Shown here piece by piece: positions 8,427 through 17,513 of a stretch of 64,000 bases of DNA. Position 1 is the stretch's first letter. Each line of letters begins with the position of its first letter. Origin of the DNA: JBBSDP01 sp963754335. Lineage in GTDB: Bacteria; Planctomycetota; Phycisphaerae; Tepidisphaerales; Tepidisphaeraceae. The stretch covers positions 1,116,001 to 1,180,000 of the forward strand of contig CAVWFQ010000003.1 in NCBI GenBank assembly GCA_963754335.1, given 5' to 3'. A model generated the notes under the pieces. The model had not been told where the DNA came from. It saw nothing but the letters and a program-made list of their open reading frames with translations, and did not search any database. Made by a program: the position numbers and the translations under genes.

Positions 8427-9875
8427 CTATCCGAACAATGCGGTGACTGGCTCAGCCTGCACCAATTCGCGGGGCTGGCCCAGATGATTGTTCACCATTG
8501 TGTGCGGGTCAATCCCCATCGCGTGATAAACCGTCGCCAGCAGTTGGATGGGGTGGACCGGATTGTCCGCGGGGCTCGAGCCGGTTGCATCGGACTTGCC
8601 GTAGAGCGCGCCGCGTTTGATGCCTGCGCCGGCCATAAGCGATGTGTAGCAATACGGCCAATGGTCGCGGCCCTTGGCGCCGTTGCCATTGCCGCTGGTC
8701 GAGACACCCATGCGTGGGCTTCGGCCGAATTCGCCGATTGCCAGGACGATGGTATCTTTCAAGAGGCCGCGCGAATCCAGGTCTTCGAGTAACGATGAAA
8801 GTCCGCTGTCCAGCTTCGGGCAGTGCAGATTCTTAAGCGGATCGAAATTGTTGGCGTGAGTATCGAAGGCGTCGGTATTCGGATCGCCGTTGGCAACGGC
8901 GGGCCAATTCACCTGCACGACGCGCGAGCCCGCCTCGATGAGCCGGCGCGAGCAGCAGCGATTGGCCGAAAGTATGGCGGCCATATTTGTCGCGCAGCGC
9001 GGCAGGTTCCTCGCTCAGGTCAAACGCCTTGCGGGCACGACCGGAAATTACCAGTTCCAAAGCCTTCTGGTCATAGATATCCAGGGCATATTCGGAGACG
9101 GCTTTCTCGATTTCCGGCATCTGACTGTCGACTTTTTGCAGCAGCGTCGCTCGCCGTTCCATGCGGCTCTGATCGATGCCGGAACGCAGCGCCAGGTCCT
9201 GCATGTTGAGCGCGCCGTTCGGGTCCTGGAAGAGGTAATAGGGATCGTAAGCGGCTCCCAGAAAACCGGCCGTGCCACCCTTGCCGACCACGTTCGATTC
9301 CTGGAGCGGGCGCGGAAGCATGACAAAGGGAAGCATCGGATCGGTCGGCGGACGAATCCGCGCGATCTCCGCACCGATGCACGGATAGTCATTGCGGGAA
9401 GGGGGATCGAGCTGGCCGGATGGGGAAACTTTATCCGGCGTATAGCCGGTCATCATCTGGTAGATGGCGGCCGTGTGGTTGAACAATCCGGCCGGCGTAT
9501 AGCTGCAGGATCGAATGAGCGTGGCACGATCGATCGCCTGCGCGAGCTTCGGCATCACTTCGGTGAGCTGAATGCCGGCCACCTTCGTTGGAATCGGCTT
9601 GAATTCGCTGCGGATATTATCAGGCGCGTTGGGCTTGGGATCCCAGATATCCAGGTGGCTGGGGCCACCCTGGAGGAAGATAAAAATGAAATTGCGCCGG
9701 TGCCGAAGCCATTCTTGCGGGCGGCTGCGCCTGCGCTGTCGGCGCGGGCAACCGACTCCAGGCGAAGCAATCCGCCGAGGCTCAGCCCCATTAATCCTGC
9801 GCCGCCAACACGAAGCAATTCACGACGGCTGTAGCCATCACACGTTGAGCCAGACAATCCGGGAATCGAGAGCAT
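8427..9875 (-). CDS. DUF1501 exported protein (Tat substrate), frameshifted
   Basis: The start at 9875 gives MLSIPGLSGS followed by a twin-arginine signal, YSRRELLRVGGAGLMGLSLGG, so export in folded form is likely. DUF1501 proteins have a sulfatase/alkaline-phosphatase-like fold. Visible motifs are FLQGGPSHLDIWDPKP near the N-terminus, RDKYGRHTFGQS, VNWP and AIGEFGRSPRMG towards the C-terminus. Two single-base breaks (about 9690 and 8965) are bridged to give about 480 residues, the normal length. The gene starts 20 bp after the DUF1549/DUF1553 gene. The family almost always accompanies PSCyt-type genes in Planctomycetes, and its biochemical role is not established. Confidence 0.88.
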
Positions 9876-9895
9876 GGAACATTATCCTTTCCGAT

Positions 9896-12383
9896 TCATC
9901 GGTTGAACAAAAACGCCGGGCTGTTGAGCAGCGCCCAGGCCAGGTCCTGCGTCACTTGCACCCGCTGCGGGCCGACACCGAGATCCACGCCCGCCACTTC
10001 GCTATCGGTCGGCGGACGATTGAGGATCGCGTAGTAAACGCCCTCGATCACCTTGCGATTATCCGGCTGAGCAACCACGAGGCGGCTCAGGGCGTTACCG
10101 CCGTCGGAAACTGCGTCGCTGATCATCGGGCCGTTGATGAGGCTCAGGGCATGGGCCAGGCTGACATTGCTCGTGCGCTCGCATTCGCAAGCCGTCTCAC
10201 GCTTGGGACGGCCAAAAAGTTTCAGGAAATCGTTTCCTTCGGTGGACATTCCGTCGGCCAGGTAGACGCTGCGCATGTTGTCCGGCAAACCCGAAACGCG
10301 CTCGTGGACGCCGGTCACCATCGCCACCGCGTCCATCATCTGCTCGGCGGTGAGCCGGCGGGGAAGGGCGTGAGAGAAGTTGATCTTGTCATCCACGTTC
10401 CAAACGTTGCTGCGCACCGAAAGCTGATAGGTTCTCGACGCGACGATCGTCTTGATCAGATGCTGCACGTCGAAACCGCTCTTGATGAAGTCATCGGTGA
10501 GGGCATCGAGCAGCTCGGGATTGACGGGGGGGTTGGAGGCGCGAATATCGTCGACCGGATCAATAATCCCGCGGCCGAAGAAATAGCTCCAGACTCGATT
10601 CACGTAGGAACGTGCGAAGTAGGGGTTGTCCTTGCTGACGAGCCAGTCGGCAAACGCATCCTGACGCGAGCGGGAATGGGCCACGTCCGGCTCGACGCCA
10701 TACGGCACGACCGGCTGGACGGCGCGGGCCGTCTTGGGATGAACGACTTCTCCGCCGTTAATGTTGTTGAAAACGATCTCTTCGTCCGTCGAATCGCCTT
10801 TCTTGAAGGAGACTCGGGCGAAGAACGCGCCGAATTGATAATACTGCTCCTGCGTCCATCGCTCGAAAGGATGATCGTGGCATTTGTTGCAATTGAAGCG
10901 GACTCCGAGAAACGTCTGGCTCACGTCTTCGGTGATCTTTCCGGTGTCACGCAGCGTGCGGAAATAATTCACCGCCGGATTGGAATTGCTGCTTCCTTCG
11001 GCGGTGATCAGCTCACGCACGAACTGGTTATACGGCTTGTCCTGCGCGACCGATTCGCGGATCCATTCGCGAAAGACCCATACGCCATTTTCCCCGAGCG
11101 TCTTGGAATTGCACTGGAGCAGATCGGCCCATTTGTTGGACCAATAGGCGACAAAATCACGATTGCCGACAAGTTGGTCCACCAGAGCATGGCGTTTGGG
11201 GGCAGAGGCCGTCTTGTCTTCGACGAACGCCTGGGCCACCGCGCCGGTAGGTACCGTGCCGGTCAGGTCGAGATACGCACGCCGCACAAAATCGGCATCG
11301 GTGCATTCATCTGAAGGCTGAATCTTCTGGCGGACGAGCTTCGCGTTCACCGCCTTATCGATGAAGTTGTATTCCGGCATCGGCGCGGCGGCGTAGCCGG
11401 TTCGATCCCCCATCACCGACAGACCGGCAACGCTGTAATTGCCTTCGTAACGAATCTGCACCGCGCCCTCGCCGCGACGGAAGGCAGTTACGCGACTGCC
11501 GTCGAGCTTGGCGACGTCTTCGTTGTTCGATGTCAGAATGGCTTCCCGGGTCACATCGCGCACCGAGCCGTCGGAGTAATGCGCCAGCACGATGACGCGC
11601 TGGCTGCGGCCGGGCAGATCGAGATCGATCTGCGGCGGAAGCACCTGGACGCTGGTTGCCCGGGCGGCCAGCGCTTCTTCATGTGCCCCTTCCTTGATCC
11701 ACTGATAAATCAGCTTGTATTGTCGCGACCCGGGAATGATGACCTGACGTCCTTCATGCGGAACGGCGGCAGTCGGCTTCAGCAGCATCAGGCTGTTTTC
11801 GGGCTGCACCCGGTCGATGCGACGGCCCTGGAGCTCGTTCACCAGCGCGTTGTAGTCGAACGCCGGATCGTAGCCGCGGAGTGAAAGCTTAAACCCATTC
11901 CTGCCATTGAGGGAGCCGTGGCAGGAGCCGGCGGTGCATCCGACCTTGCTGAGCGTCGGCTGCACTTCGCGCACGAACCGAATCGGCGGCTGATCGGCGC
12001 CGGTCACATTCACGGTCAGCTTGGCGGTCTGTCCGGCGGCAGTGATCGTGACGGTTCCCGTTCCGACGGATTGTGGCGAAATGAAGCGATCCGTTCCCAC
12101 GCTGACGACGGGAGAATCGGCCGTAAACTTCGCGTCATCCGACAGGTCGAAGTCGCCGACCGTCGGCTGCGACTCCCCACACAAGCACCTGCCGTGCATC
12201 GCGCCCATCGGCGAAGGTCAGCGACGCCGGCTCGATCAGGATCGATGAAATCGCCGGCAGCGCAGGCCGAGGCGGGGGGGTGGATTCGCTGGTGTCCGCG
12301 CGTTTGGCCTGGGCAGCCGTCCCGAAGAGTCCGATCCCAGCCAGCGCTAAAAGCACAAAGCCGCAATGGCGATTCAACATCAT
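9896..12383 (-). CDS. DUF1549/DUF1553 cytochrome-like exported protein with Ig-like N-terminus, frameshifted
   Basis: The ATG complementary to 12381-12383 opens a signal peptide (LNRHCGFVLLALAGIGLFGTAAQA). An Ig-like (BIG2) segment follows, with LIEPASLTFADGRDARQVLVWG and, across a break at about 12155, FTADSPVVSVG. Next come the haem-type motif CTAGSCHG, then DUF1549 (YNFIDKAVNAKL, RRAYLDLTGTVP) with CNKCHDHP, and DUF1553 (YVNRVWSYFFGRGI, LIKTIVASRTYQLS) to the stop at 9896. The total is about 828 residues. These proteins are planctomycete-specific and are thought to be c-type haem proteins of the cell envelope. It heads the operon with DUF1501 and a PPC-type protein. Confidence 0.87.
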
Positions 12384-12627
12384 GTTTTCCACTCGCTCGA
12401 ATTCGCCCGAACCACGCCTGAATTGAAATTCCGTCACGATTACAAAGTCTGCAGCACGCCCGCTGGCGCTGCCGATCTGCGTCAACTCATTCTACCAGAT
12501 CGCCTGGTTGCATGTTGACACGAAGTCTCAAGGCCGTTGGTGCGAAAACTACGACATTTGACCAATCCGTTCTTGGGTCCTCAGCAGGCTCGCCTCCGTT
12601 CTCTGTTCCTCATCGCGATCCCACTCC

Positions 12628-12667
12628 GAGCGGTTTTGAGCGGAATCGAGCGGTTTTGAGCGGTTTT
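12628..12667. repeat. four-unit 10-bp direct repeat GAGCGGTTTT
   Basis: Four head-to-tail decamers: three are GAGCGGTTTT and the second is GAGCGGAATC. They lie in the 687-bp non-coding stretch 12384-13070 upstream of the DUF1549/DUF1553 gene. The 10-bp period is close to one helical turn, so bound proteins would sit on one face of the DNA. Confidence 0.8.
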
Positions 12668-12720
12668 CCGAGGTCGTGTCGGCTCGTCACGTCTATTTCG
12701 CCTCTCCGGTTCTACGGTAG

Positions 12721-12855
12721 TGTCCGCATTTGTCCGATTTTGTCCGCTTTGGAAAAGCTAATTCGGACATTCCTCATTTCTGAATCGCCAAGGCCGATTT
12801 TCGACTTTCTCGTGTCCATTTTGTCCGAAATTGTCCGTTTTTTGTCCGCCCGCTG
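12721..12855. repeat. TGTCCG-centred 10-bp repeat arrays
   Basis: TGTCCG begins at exactly 12721, 12731 and 12741 (units TGTCCGCATT, TGTCCGATTT, TGTCCGCTTT). A second group, TGTCC at about 12813 and TGTCCG at about 12822, 12832 and 12843, follows with similar spacing. CGGACAT, the complement of the core, occurs near 12764 and 12866. I see no convincing gene in 12384-13070: an open frame there is rich in S, P and R and lacks domain features. This stretch may be a regulatory region or a relic of a mobile element. Confidence 0.7.
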
Positions 12856-13070
12856 GACGTGTACCGGACATTTGCGGGAGGATGTTCGGAACTCAATGCG
12901 CTCCGCCTGCCCTGGCTCCCGCCACTTATTGATATTCGCATTGTGTTAGGACGTACGCGGCGTCGAATTGTTGGCGGAAAAATAAAATTTCTTTAGCTCA
13001 TCATCGAAACCCGACGCTCATCTCAACTTCCGTCGCCGCTTTGGCCATGGAGGGAATTCCACATTAAAAA

Positions 13071-13765
13071 TCAATCGAAACAGATCGTCAGGTCGGCTTG
13101 CTCACCCACCCATCGGACGGTGGTGCCTAAGCCATAGCCAATGACCGCGCTGGCGGGTGCCGACAAAGTGATCGGCGTAATTCCCTCTTTCTCGATGGAG
13201 ATGACGATGTCTGCCCCCCGGCGCATCACACTCCATCTCGCCGTTTGGCCCGCCGAGAAGTCGATCGACAGTAGTTGAATGCTTTTATCCTTCATCACCA
13301 GCATCCCGAAGTAATAGATCCCATCGTCCCGCGAAGCCACCGCTGCCTTCATTAGGCCGGTAAGCGGTGCGTTGCCCTCCGGCGAAATGACAATGGCCTT
13401 CCCAAGGTGATCGGTGCCGGCTCCTCCAACAATTGCGCCTTCCGTCTTCTTTTGGCCGTGAATCCAAACACTGGCGAGCTTTTGGTCGGCTACAAAATCA
13501 TCAGGCGGTCCCGAGTAGAAATGGCCATTTTTCGAAAACTGCCAAGCCGACATCATCGCATCAGATGTACCCGTGCGCACCTCTTGATTCGCTTCTCGGA
13601 TTGCACCAGCCGGAGCCCGGTCAACCCCTGTACCGCTCGCCGATACCAGAAGACCGCTCGGCGCTTTGCATCTTCGGGCGCGACCGCCGATTTGCCATGA
13701 GATTCCGTAAGTGACCACCACCCGTCGCCGGCATCCGCGAAGGCGGCTGGTGAAGAGGCGACCAC
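13071..13765 (-). pseudogene. C-terminal fragment of the exported paralogue family
   Basis: The fragment starts abruptly near 13765 with SSPAAFADAGDGWWSL and ends at 13071. It aligns along its length with the C-terminal half of the gene at 18723-20215: shared blocks are FADAGD.WW, RAVFWYRRA, VWIHG.KK, SRDDGIYYF.MLVMKD, YGLGTTVRWVG and QADLTI.FD. It needs one frame correction near 13600. There is no start codon, signal peptide or N-terminal half here. The missing N-terminal half is present at 17514-18044, so the two pieces are probably the ends of one gene separated by about 3.7 kb of accessory DNA, with about 110 residues lost between. Confidence 0.7.
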
Positions 13766-13894
13766 GCATAAGTGGTGATTGTAACGTCTGCGGCCTTACG
13801 CCGCCGAAAGAAACCTCGCTACTAAGGCGGGGAACCGGACTGTCCGCACAACGTTAGCCAAATCAAGACGCGCCTATGCTTGCGGCCCAGGCGG

Positions 13895-14401
13895 TTATCT
13901 CGAAATCATCGCTGGTACCGCGCCACATTCGGGGCAGCGGCCGGCGGTGGCGCGGAGGTCGTACGCGCAGTTGGCACAGAGGCCGCCACGCACCCTCTTG
14001 CGTTGGACCTGTCGCAGCCGTGCAAATCGAACGACCCAAAGAACTGGGAATACTCCCGCAAACAAGATAACCCAACCGTAATATGGCGATTGAGTCGCGA
14101 TTCCCCCAGTCAGTTGCTTCATTTCGGTTTCGACAACCCGTAGCCGCTCGGCGTTCTCCTCAACTTCTGCGCTCGCGAGCGCGGAATTGATGTCGCTCAG
14201 CGTGATGCCGGTCTCCGATGCAACCGTTGTGCTTCCCGGCACGACAGTCAATCGCGGCGTTTCGGAAATCAGCTTCTGCCGCTCTGCTCGTAGACGGTTT
14301 TCAAACTCACGCGATACCGATCGCGACGTCACATGACTCCCCAGCCACATTGAAGCGGCGATGAGCCCCGCTACAAATGATAAAACCGCTAAGGCAGTCA
14401 A
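13895..14401 (-). CDS. membrane protein with C-terminal zinc ribbon
   Basis: A 168-residue protein read from a TTG at 14401. It has an N-terminal transmembrane helix (residues 1-20), a coiled-coil-prone middle rich in E, R and A, a second helix around residues 108-126, and a C-terminal zinc ribbon CANCAYDLRATAGRCPECG. This ribbon is a hallmark of Planctomycetes proteins of unknown function. A second gene with the same ribbon lies just upstream at 14538-15122, so the two probably arose by duplication with divergence of the N-terminal parts. The start is uncertain because no strong ribosome binding site is visible. Confidence 0.6.
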   Translation of the reverse strand: MTALAVLSFVAGLIAASMWLGSHVTSRSVSREFENRLRAERQKLISETPRLTVVPGSTTVASETGITLSDINSALASAEVEENAERLRVVETEMKQLTGGIATQSPYYGWVILFAGVFPVLWVVRFARLRQVQRKRVRGGLCANCAYDLRATAGRCPECGAVPAMISR

Positions 14402-14537
14402 GAGTCAACCGGCCATTGCCCTCATAATACCACCCAGTCGCACATGCCGCGGCCAAGAACCGATTCCAGAACTCCACCCGCATCACTTTTGTCGCTAGTC
14501 CAGGCACCTATCGCGCCCGTGCGGCCGACCCAGCCGA

Positions 14538-15122
14538 TCAACTTGAAAAGTTCGTCACAACGCCACACTCGGGGCAACGGTCGGGCGTGGCTCGGAGGTC
14601 GTAGCCACAGCTGGCACACCGGCCCGCCTGCCCCCGGCGATAGGCTCGAAGCCCAAGCAAGACACGGGATGCGGGAATGAGGGCGATGGCCAAAACGACC
14701 ATCCAGATCGGGCACCCGGCGCGGAACTCCGCATTCGCGCGATGCTGTCTTGGACCGCCGCAATGCGCGGCAATATTTTTCCAGTGGAGACCAGTGGGCA
14801 TCGGATCTAGAAATTCATCGTCAAAATAAAATTCAGCGTGCCACCCGGGTTTCAAGCTCGGCGAGTAGGGGCCGTAGTAGTGCCCGGGGCAGAGCAAGAC
14901 CTGATGGATGCCAATTGTTCCACGGTATACGGTCAATTCGCGCTGAAGATTCCAGCCGATGTCGCCCGGCTTCAGGTCAACCTCGCCGAGGTTTACCATC
15001 ACCTCGAAACGTTCCAGCGCAAATGCGTACTGTCCTTTGAAACTCTGCGACCACAGGACGCACGCCACCACCCCCAGCAGCAGAGACCCGACTGACAGCA
15101 ACGTGTAGAGTCTACGACGCAT
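14538..15122 (-). CDS. membrane protein with C-terminal zinc ribbon (second copy)
   Basis: A 194-residue protein from the ATG complementary to 15120-15122. It begins with a transmembrane helix (LYTLLSVGSLLLGVVACVLW), then an extracytoplasmic domain containing PGHYYGPYSPSL, a second helix (IWMVVLAIALIPASRVLLGL) and the ribbon CASCGYDLRATPDRCPECG. The family is recognisable from the ribbon only; no function is known. The ribbon-encoding DNA is clearly related to the end of the 13895-14401 gene, although the rest of the proteins differ. Confidence 0.65.
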   Translation of the reverse strand: MRRRLYTLLSVGSLLLGVVACVLWSQSFKGQYAFALERFEVMVNLGEVDLKPGDIGWNLQRELTVYRGTIGIHQVLLCPGHYYGPYSPSLKPGWHAEFYFDDEFLDPMPTGLHWKNIAAHCGGPRQHRANAEFRAGCPIWMVVLAIALIPASRVLLGLRAYRRGQAGRCASCGYDLRATPDRCPECGVVTNFSS

Positions 15123-15370
15123 GGGCGGAATTGTACCGGCTCGCGAGTCATGCAGCCGTATCAAAACGCAATCCAAACTCCACCCGCATCACCCCAGCAA
15201 CTCGCCCTCGTGCCACCGTCACGAACCTTCCCCAGAACTCCGCCAGCATCACTTCAGTCGCTAGTCCAGGCACGTAGCGCGCCCCCGCTTCGAACCTCCG
15301 ACATCTTCTCAGCCAGAGCGAGCGGCAGGCTTGTTGGCTGACGGAAGTCCCTCACCCAAGCGCGCCGCAG

Positions 15371-15475
15371 AAAGATCAACTCGGCGGTGAATACAAATCA
15401 AAGCTCGCCATATACGAGGAAGATTTGCGACGGGAGTCCGCGGCGAGGCTCGGCAGTCACGCGCAGCGCCCGTGA
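15371..15475 (+). pseudogene. relic related to the broken gene at 16506-16984
   Basis: Translation gives QKDQLGGEYKSKLAIYEEDL followed by RRESAARL and a stop. The broken gene downstream has the parallel string EKDKLTGAFNPHVRMYEEDF followed by GPEAAARLEAYV. The two are therefore copies of the same C-terminal region about 1.5 kb apart. Only this short piece survives here. Confidence 0.45.
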
Positions 15476-15660
15476 GTGCGATGCAGTCGCGATGAGTGGC
15501 AGAGAAGTGGCAGAGATCCGGCAGAAAAACCTTGCTAAACCGTGGAAATTCCAGTAAAATTTGGAAGGTTTAGAGTGGCCTTTGAGTTTGCTATGTCGTC
15601 TCTAAGCCGAGCTTCCGAAAGCCGTTGAATCGACTGCGTTTCTCATGTCACCTTAGACCT

Positions 15661-15700
15661 ACGGAACCGAAGGTTGCAGGTTCGACTCCTGCAAGGTGCA
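15661..15700 (+). other. tRNA-like 3' half (T arm and acceptor strand)
   Basis: GCAGG (15676-15680), the loop TTCGACT and CCTGC (15688-15692) form a perfect canonical T arm. They are followed by AAGGTGC plus A, which fits the 3' acceptor strand and discriminator of a tRNA. The matching 5' acceptor strand (GCACCTT) and a D arm are not found at the right distance upstream, so this is not a complete tRNA gene. Such 3' halves are typical of attachment sites left by tRNA-integrating elements; a tmRNA end is an alternative. Confidence 0.5.
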
Positions 15701-15793
15701 TTCAAACGTTGAACGGCATTCGTTCGCGGTACGCCGTCCGTCTTTCCCCCGATTACGTTGGTCAAAGGTATATATCGATCAAAAATGCGCAGT

Positions 15794-15831
15794 GGCCAAA
15801 GATTGCCAAACTTTGGCCGATGCGATATGAT
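15794..15831 (+). promoter_or_regulatory. parDE promoter with overlapping operator palindrome
   Basis: TTGCCA (15803-15808) and TATGAT (15826-15831), 17 bp apart, make a good sigma70-type promoter. The inverted repeat GGCCAAAG (15794-15801) and CTTTGGCC (15811-15818) overlaps the -35 box and spacer. That is where a ribbon-helix-helix antitoxin would bind to repress its own operon. The first ATG lies only seven bases after the -10 box, so the mRNA may be leaderless. Confidence 0.5.
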
Positions 15832-15837
15832 GTGAGA

Positions 15838-16200
15838 ATGTCAACCGACTCCGAGAACTCCACCATGAATGTCTCACTGCCGAAGCCGCTCAAACGGCGC
15901 GTCGACAGCACTGTTTCATCGGGGATGTATGGTTCAGCCAGCGAATATGTCCGAGAGGCAATCCGCGAAAAGCTTCAGCGCGACCAGGAACGCGAAGACG
16001 CCAGGGCTGTGCTGGCCGGCAAGCTGCTCGAAGGGCTCGACAGCGGCCAGCCGATTTCCTTCAACGACGGCTACATCAAAGCGAAGAAGCAATCGCTCCT
16101 ACAGGCGCGGGCAAACGCAAGGGCGCATGAGCTATACGTTGCGCATCCTGCCTGCGGCCGATGCCGACGTGGACGCCGCCGCGACCTACATTGCCCGTGA
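15838..16200 (+). CDS. parD: ParD/CopG-type antitoxin
   Basis: A ribbon-helix-helix antitoxin. From the ATG at 15838 (or 15865) it reads NVSLPKPLKRRVDSTVSSGMY, then GSASEYVREAIREKLQ, the standard ParD DNA-binding and dimerisation region. The toxin-binding tail ends in FNDGYIKAKKQSLLQ. It neutralises the ParE toxin and autorepresses the operon. The frame as read runs to 16200, but a one-base shift near 16105 would give an end GKRKGA at a TGA overlapping the parE ATG at 16127, the usual coupling. I therefore suspect an indel in the last codons. It lies in the accessory patch, as mobile toxin-antitoxin modules often do. Confidence 0.75.
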   Translation: MSTDSENSTMNVSLPKPLKRRVDSTVSSGMYGSASEYVREAIREKLQRDQEREDARAVLAGKLLEGLDSGQPISFNDGYIKAKKQSLLQARANARAHELYVAHPACGRCRRGRRRDLHCP

Positions 16201-16440
16201 AAATCTGGAAGCCGCGCTCCGCTTCTACGACGCCATCGATACAACCTACCGCCAATTGCTCGGGCATCCGAAACGCTGGCCGATTTACGAGATCGATCCT
16301 CGTCTGACAGATATCCGCGAGCCGCCGTGGTTGGATTCAGCAACTACCTGATGTTTTATCGGATCGATGAAGAAGTCGTCGAAGTTGTTCGCGTCTTGCA
16401 CGGGGCGCGCGATATTCCTGCCGTTTTGTTCGAGAAATAG
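16127..16440 (+). CDS. parE: ParE-type toxin (RelE/ParE fold), frameshifted
   Basis: The ATG at 16127 sits inside the parD end. The protein reads SYTLRILPAADADVDAAATY, then IARENLEAALRFYDAIDTTY and HPKRWPIYEIDPRLTDIR, which is the ParE pattern. The frame breaks at about 16318. The next frame continues RAAVVGFSNYLMFYRIDEE and VVEVVRVLHGARDIPAVLF, the expected C-terminal strands, to the TAG at 16440. Adding one base gives about 104 residues, normal for ParE toxins, which poison DNA gyrase in characterised cases. If the break is real the toxin is dead; given the indel rate of the window it may be an artefact. Confidence 0.72.
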
Positions 16441-16505
16441 GTTCGCGGAGTGCGTCGTCAGCTATTCCCGTCGCGGTCCTGACGCGGCGCGATGATCCGA
16501 AGCAA

Positions 16506-16984
16506 TTGCTGATCGACTGGTCCGCCAGAATTCAGGCGATCGGCAGCCGAAGCGATCAATCGGCTGCATCAAATCCCTTCCCGGAGCCGCCGCCCAGGCG
16601 TAAGCGAATCCGCACGCCGGCTCGCCTGCCCATTCCCGAACCGCTTCCAGATGCCATCAAGAAAGGGCATTTCGGAATGGACCCGGACACGGACAAGCCG
16701 GTCAGACCGCGACCCGCGGAGGTACGCGCCATCACTGAGCATCACGCCGAACACATGATATCGATGCTCGAAGGACTCAGGGATCTTGAGCGGTCACTTC
16801 GCGATTCGCAGTGCAGCGATCGAGCGAGGCTATATCACGAGAAGGACAAGCTCACCGGCGCTTTCAATCCGCACGTGCGATGTACGAGGAAGATTTCGGA
16901 CCGGAGGCGGCAGCCAGACTTGAAGCGTATGTACGTCACCAGGCGGAAATAGCCGCCGCGGCGACACCGAGCCGAAGGCATTAG
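16506..16984 (+). pseudogene. broken hypothetical gene of a planctomycete accessory family
   Basis: A basic, proline-rich N-terminal part leads into DPDTDKPVRPRPAEVRAITE, then a helical region with HMISMLEGLRDLERSLRDSQ and EKDKLTGAFNPHV. A frame break at about 16880 then separates it from MYEEDFGPEAAARLEAYV ending at 16984. No start codon with a ribosome binding site is evident. Its C-terminal part has a relic copy at 15371-15475. I do not recognise a function; the helical charged segment could be a coiled coil. Confidence 0.4.
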
Positions 16985-17021
16985 GGCCGGAACGGTCGAA
17001 CATTCGTAAACATCAATCAAC

Positions 17022-17501
17022 ATGGTGCATCCGATGTATGCTGTCGTGATGACCTCCCGACTTTACACCTCAAAACAGATGGGCGACGCATGCGAAATGC
17101 TCGTCGCGGGCGAATTGACGCTGGCCGGAGTCCCCGCGCTCAAAATGCCGGACAATTGGCCTTGCTATGACGTGATTGCTCAACCGGCCAACGGTGGACC
17201 GCCGCAACGGATTTCAGTCAAATCGCGGACGTTCAAGCGTGGCGGAGATACCGCCGTCTATTACAACGTGAATGATCAATTCGATTGGCTCGCCATTGTC
17301 CTTCTGCCTGGCGCCGATTTGGCTCAACGCAGGATCTTCGTTATTCCGCGTGCGCTAGCCGACTCAAAAGCTCGGGGCGATAGGCCGACTTCGAAGACCG
17401 CTGATTCGCGATGGTGGCGACAGGACGAAGTCGCCGCTGTCTTTGCCGACTACGAAAATAACTTTTGCCTCTCGCCCACCGGCAACAGCAGCCCGACTTG
17501 A
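17022..17501 (+). CDS. hypothetical protein, possible PD-(D/E)XK nuclease fold
   Basis: A 159-residue protein (start 17022, or 17049 at MTSRLYTSKQ). The pattern resembles small PD-(D/E)XK-type nucleases and DUF4365-like proteins: an N-terminal helix KQMGDACEMLVAGELTLAG, then CYDVIAQ, then RISVKSRTFK with a strand-borne xK, then FDWLAIVLLP and RIFVIPRALAD. The catalytic acidic residue before the lysine is not obvious, so activity is uncertain. It is a single gene in the accessory patch, between the ParDE module and the truncated paralogue gene. The identification is by pattern only. Confidence 0.45.
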   Translation: MVHPMYAVVMTSRLYTSKQMGDACEMLVAGELTLAGVPALKMPDNWPCYDVIAQPANGGPPQRISVKSRTFKRGGDTAVYYNVNDQFDWLAIVLLPGADLAQRRIFVIPRALADSKARGDRPTSKTADSRWWRQDEVAAVFADYENNFCLSPTGNSSPT

Positions 17502-17513
17502 AGCGAATGTCTG

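Larger units (their letters stand above)
15123..15837. other. non-coding stretch with gene relics
   Basis: No intact gene is seen. The stretch contains a 53-bp segment at 15232-15284 that repeats one at 14466-14518 (47 of 53 bases identical by eye), an ORF relic at 15371-15475, a tRNA-like 3' half at 15661-15700 and the parD promoter. It looks like a patchwork of old insertions. Confidence 0.6.

Noticed and set aside
9572..11314. A 580-codon open frame on the plus strand
   Set aside because: Antisense to the DUF1501 and DUF1549/DUF1553 genes, whose minus-strand motifs are unmistakable.
12628..12855. CRISPR array
   Set aside because: The repeats are about 10 bp long and adjacent, with no unique spacers of CRISPR length and no cas genes nearby.
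12512..12949. An open frame of 145 codons in the repeat-rich stretch
   Set aside because: It is largely the translation of the 10-bp repeats, and has no domain or plausible ribosome binding site.
15638..15700. A complete tRNA gene
   Set aside because: Only the T arm and 3' acceptor strand fold; no D arm, anticodon arm or 5' acceptor pairs at the right distance.
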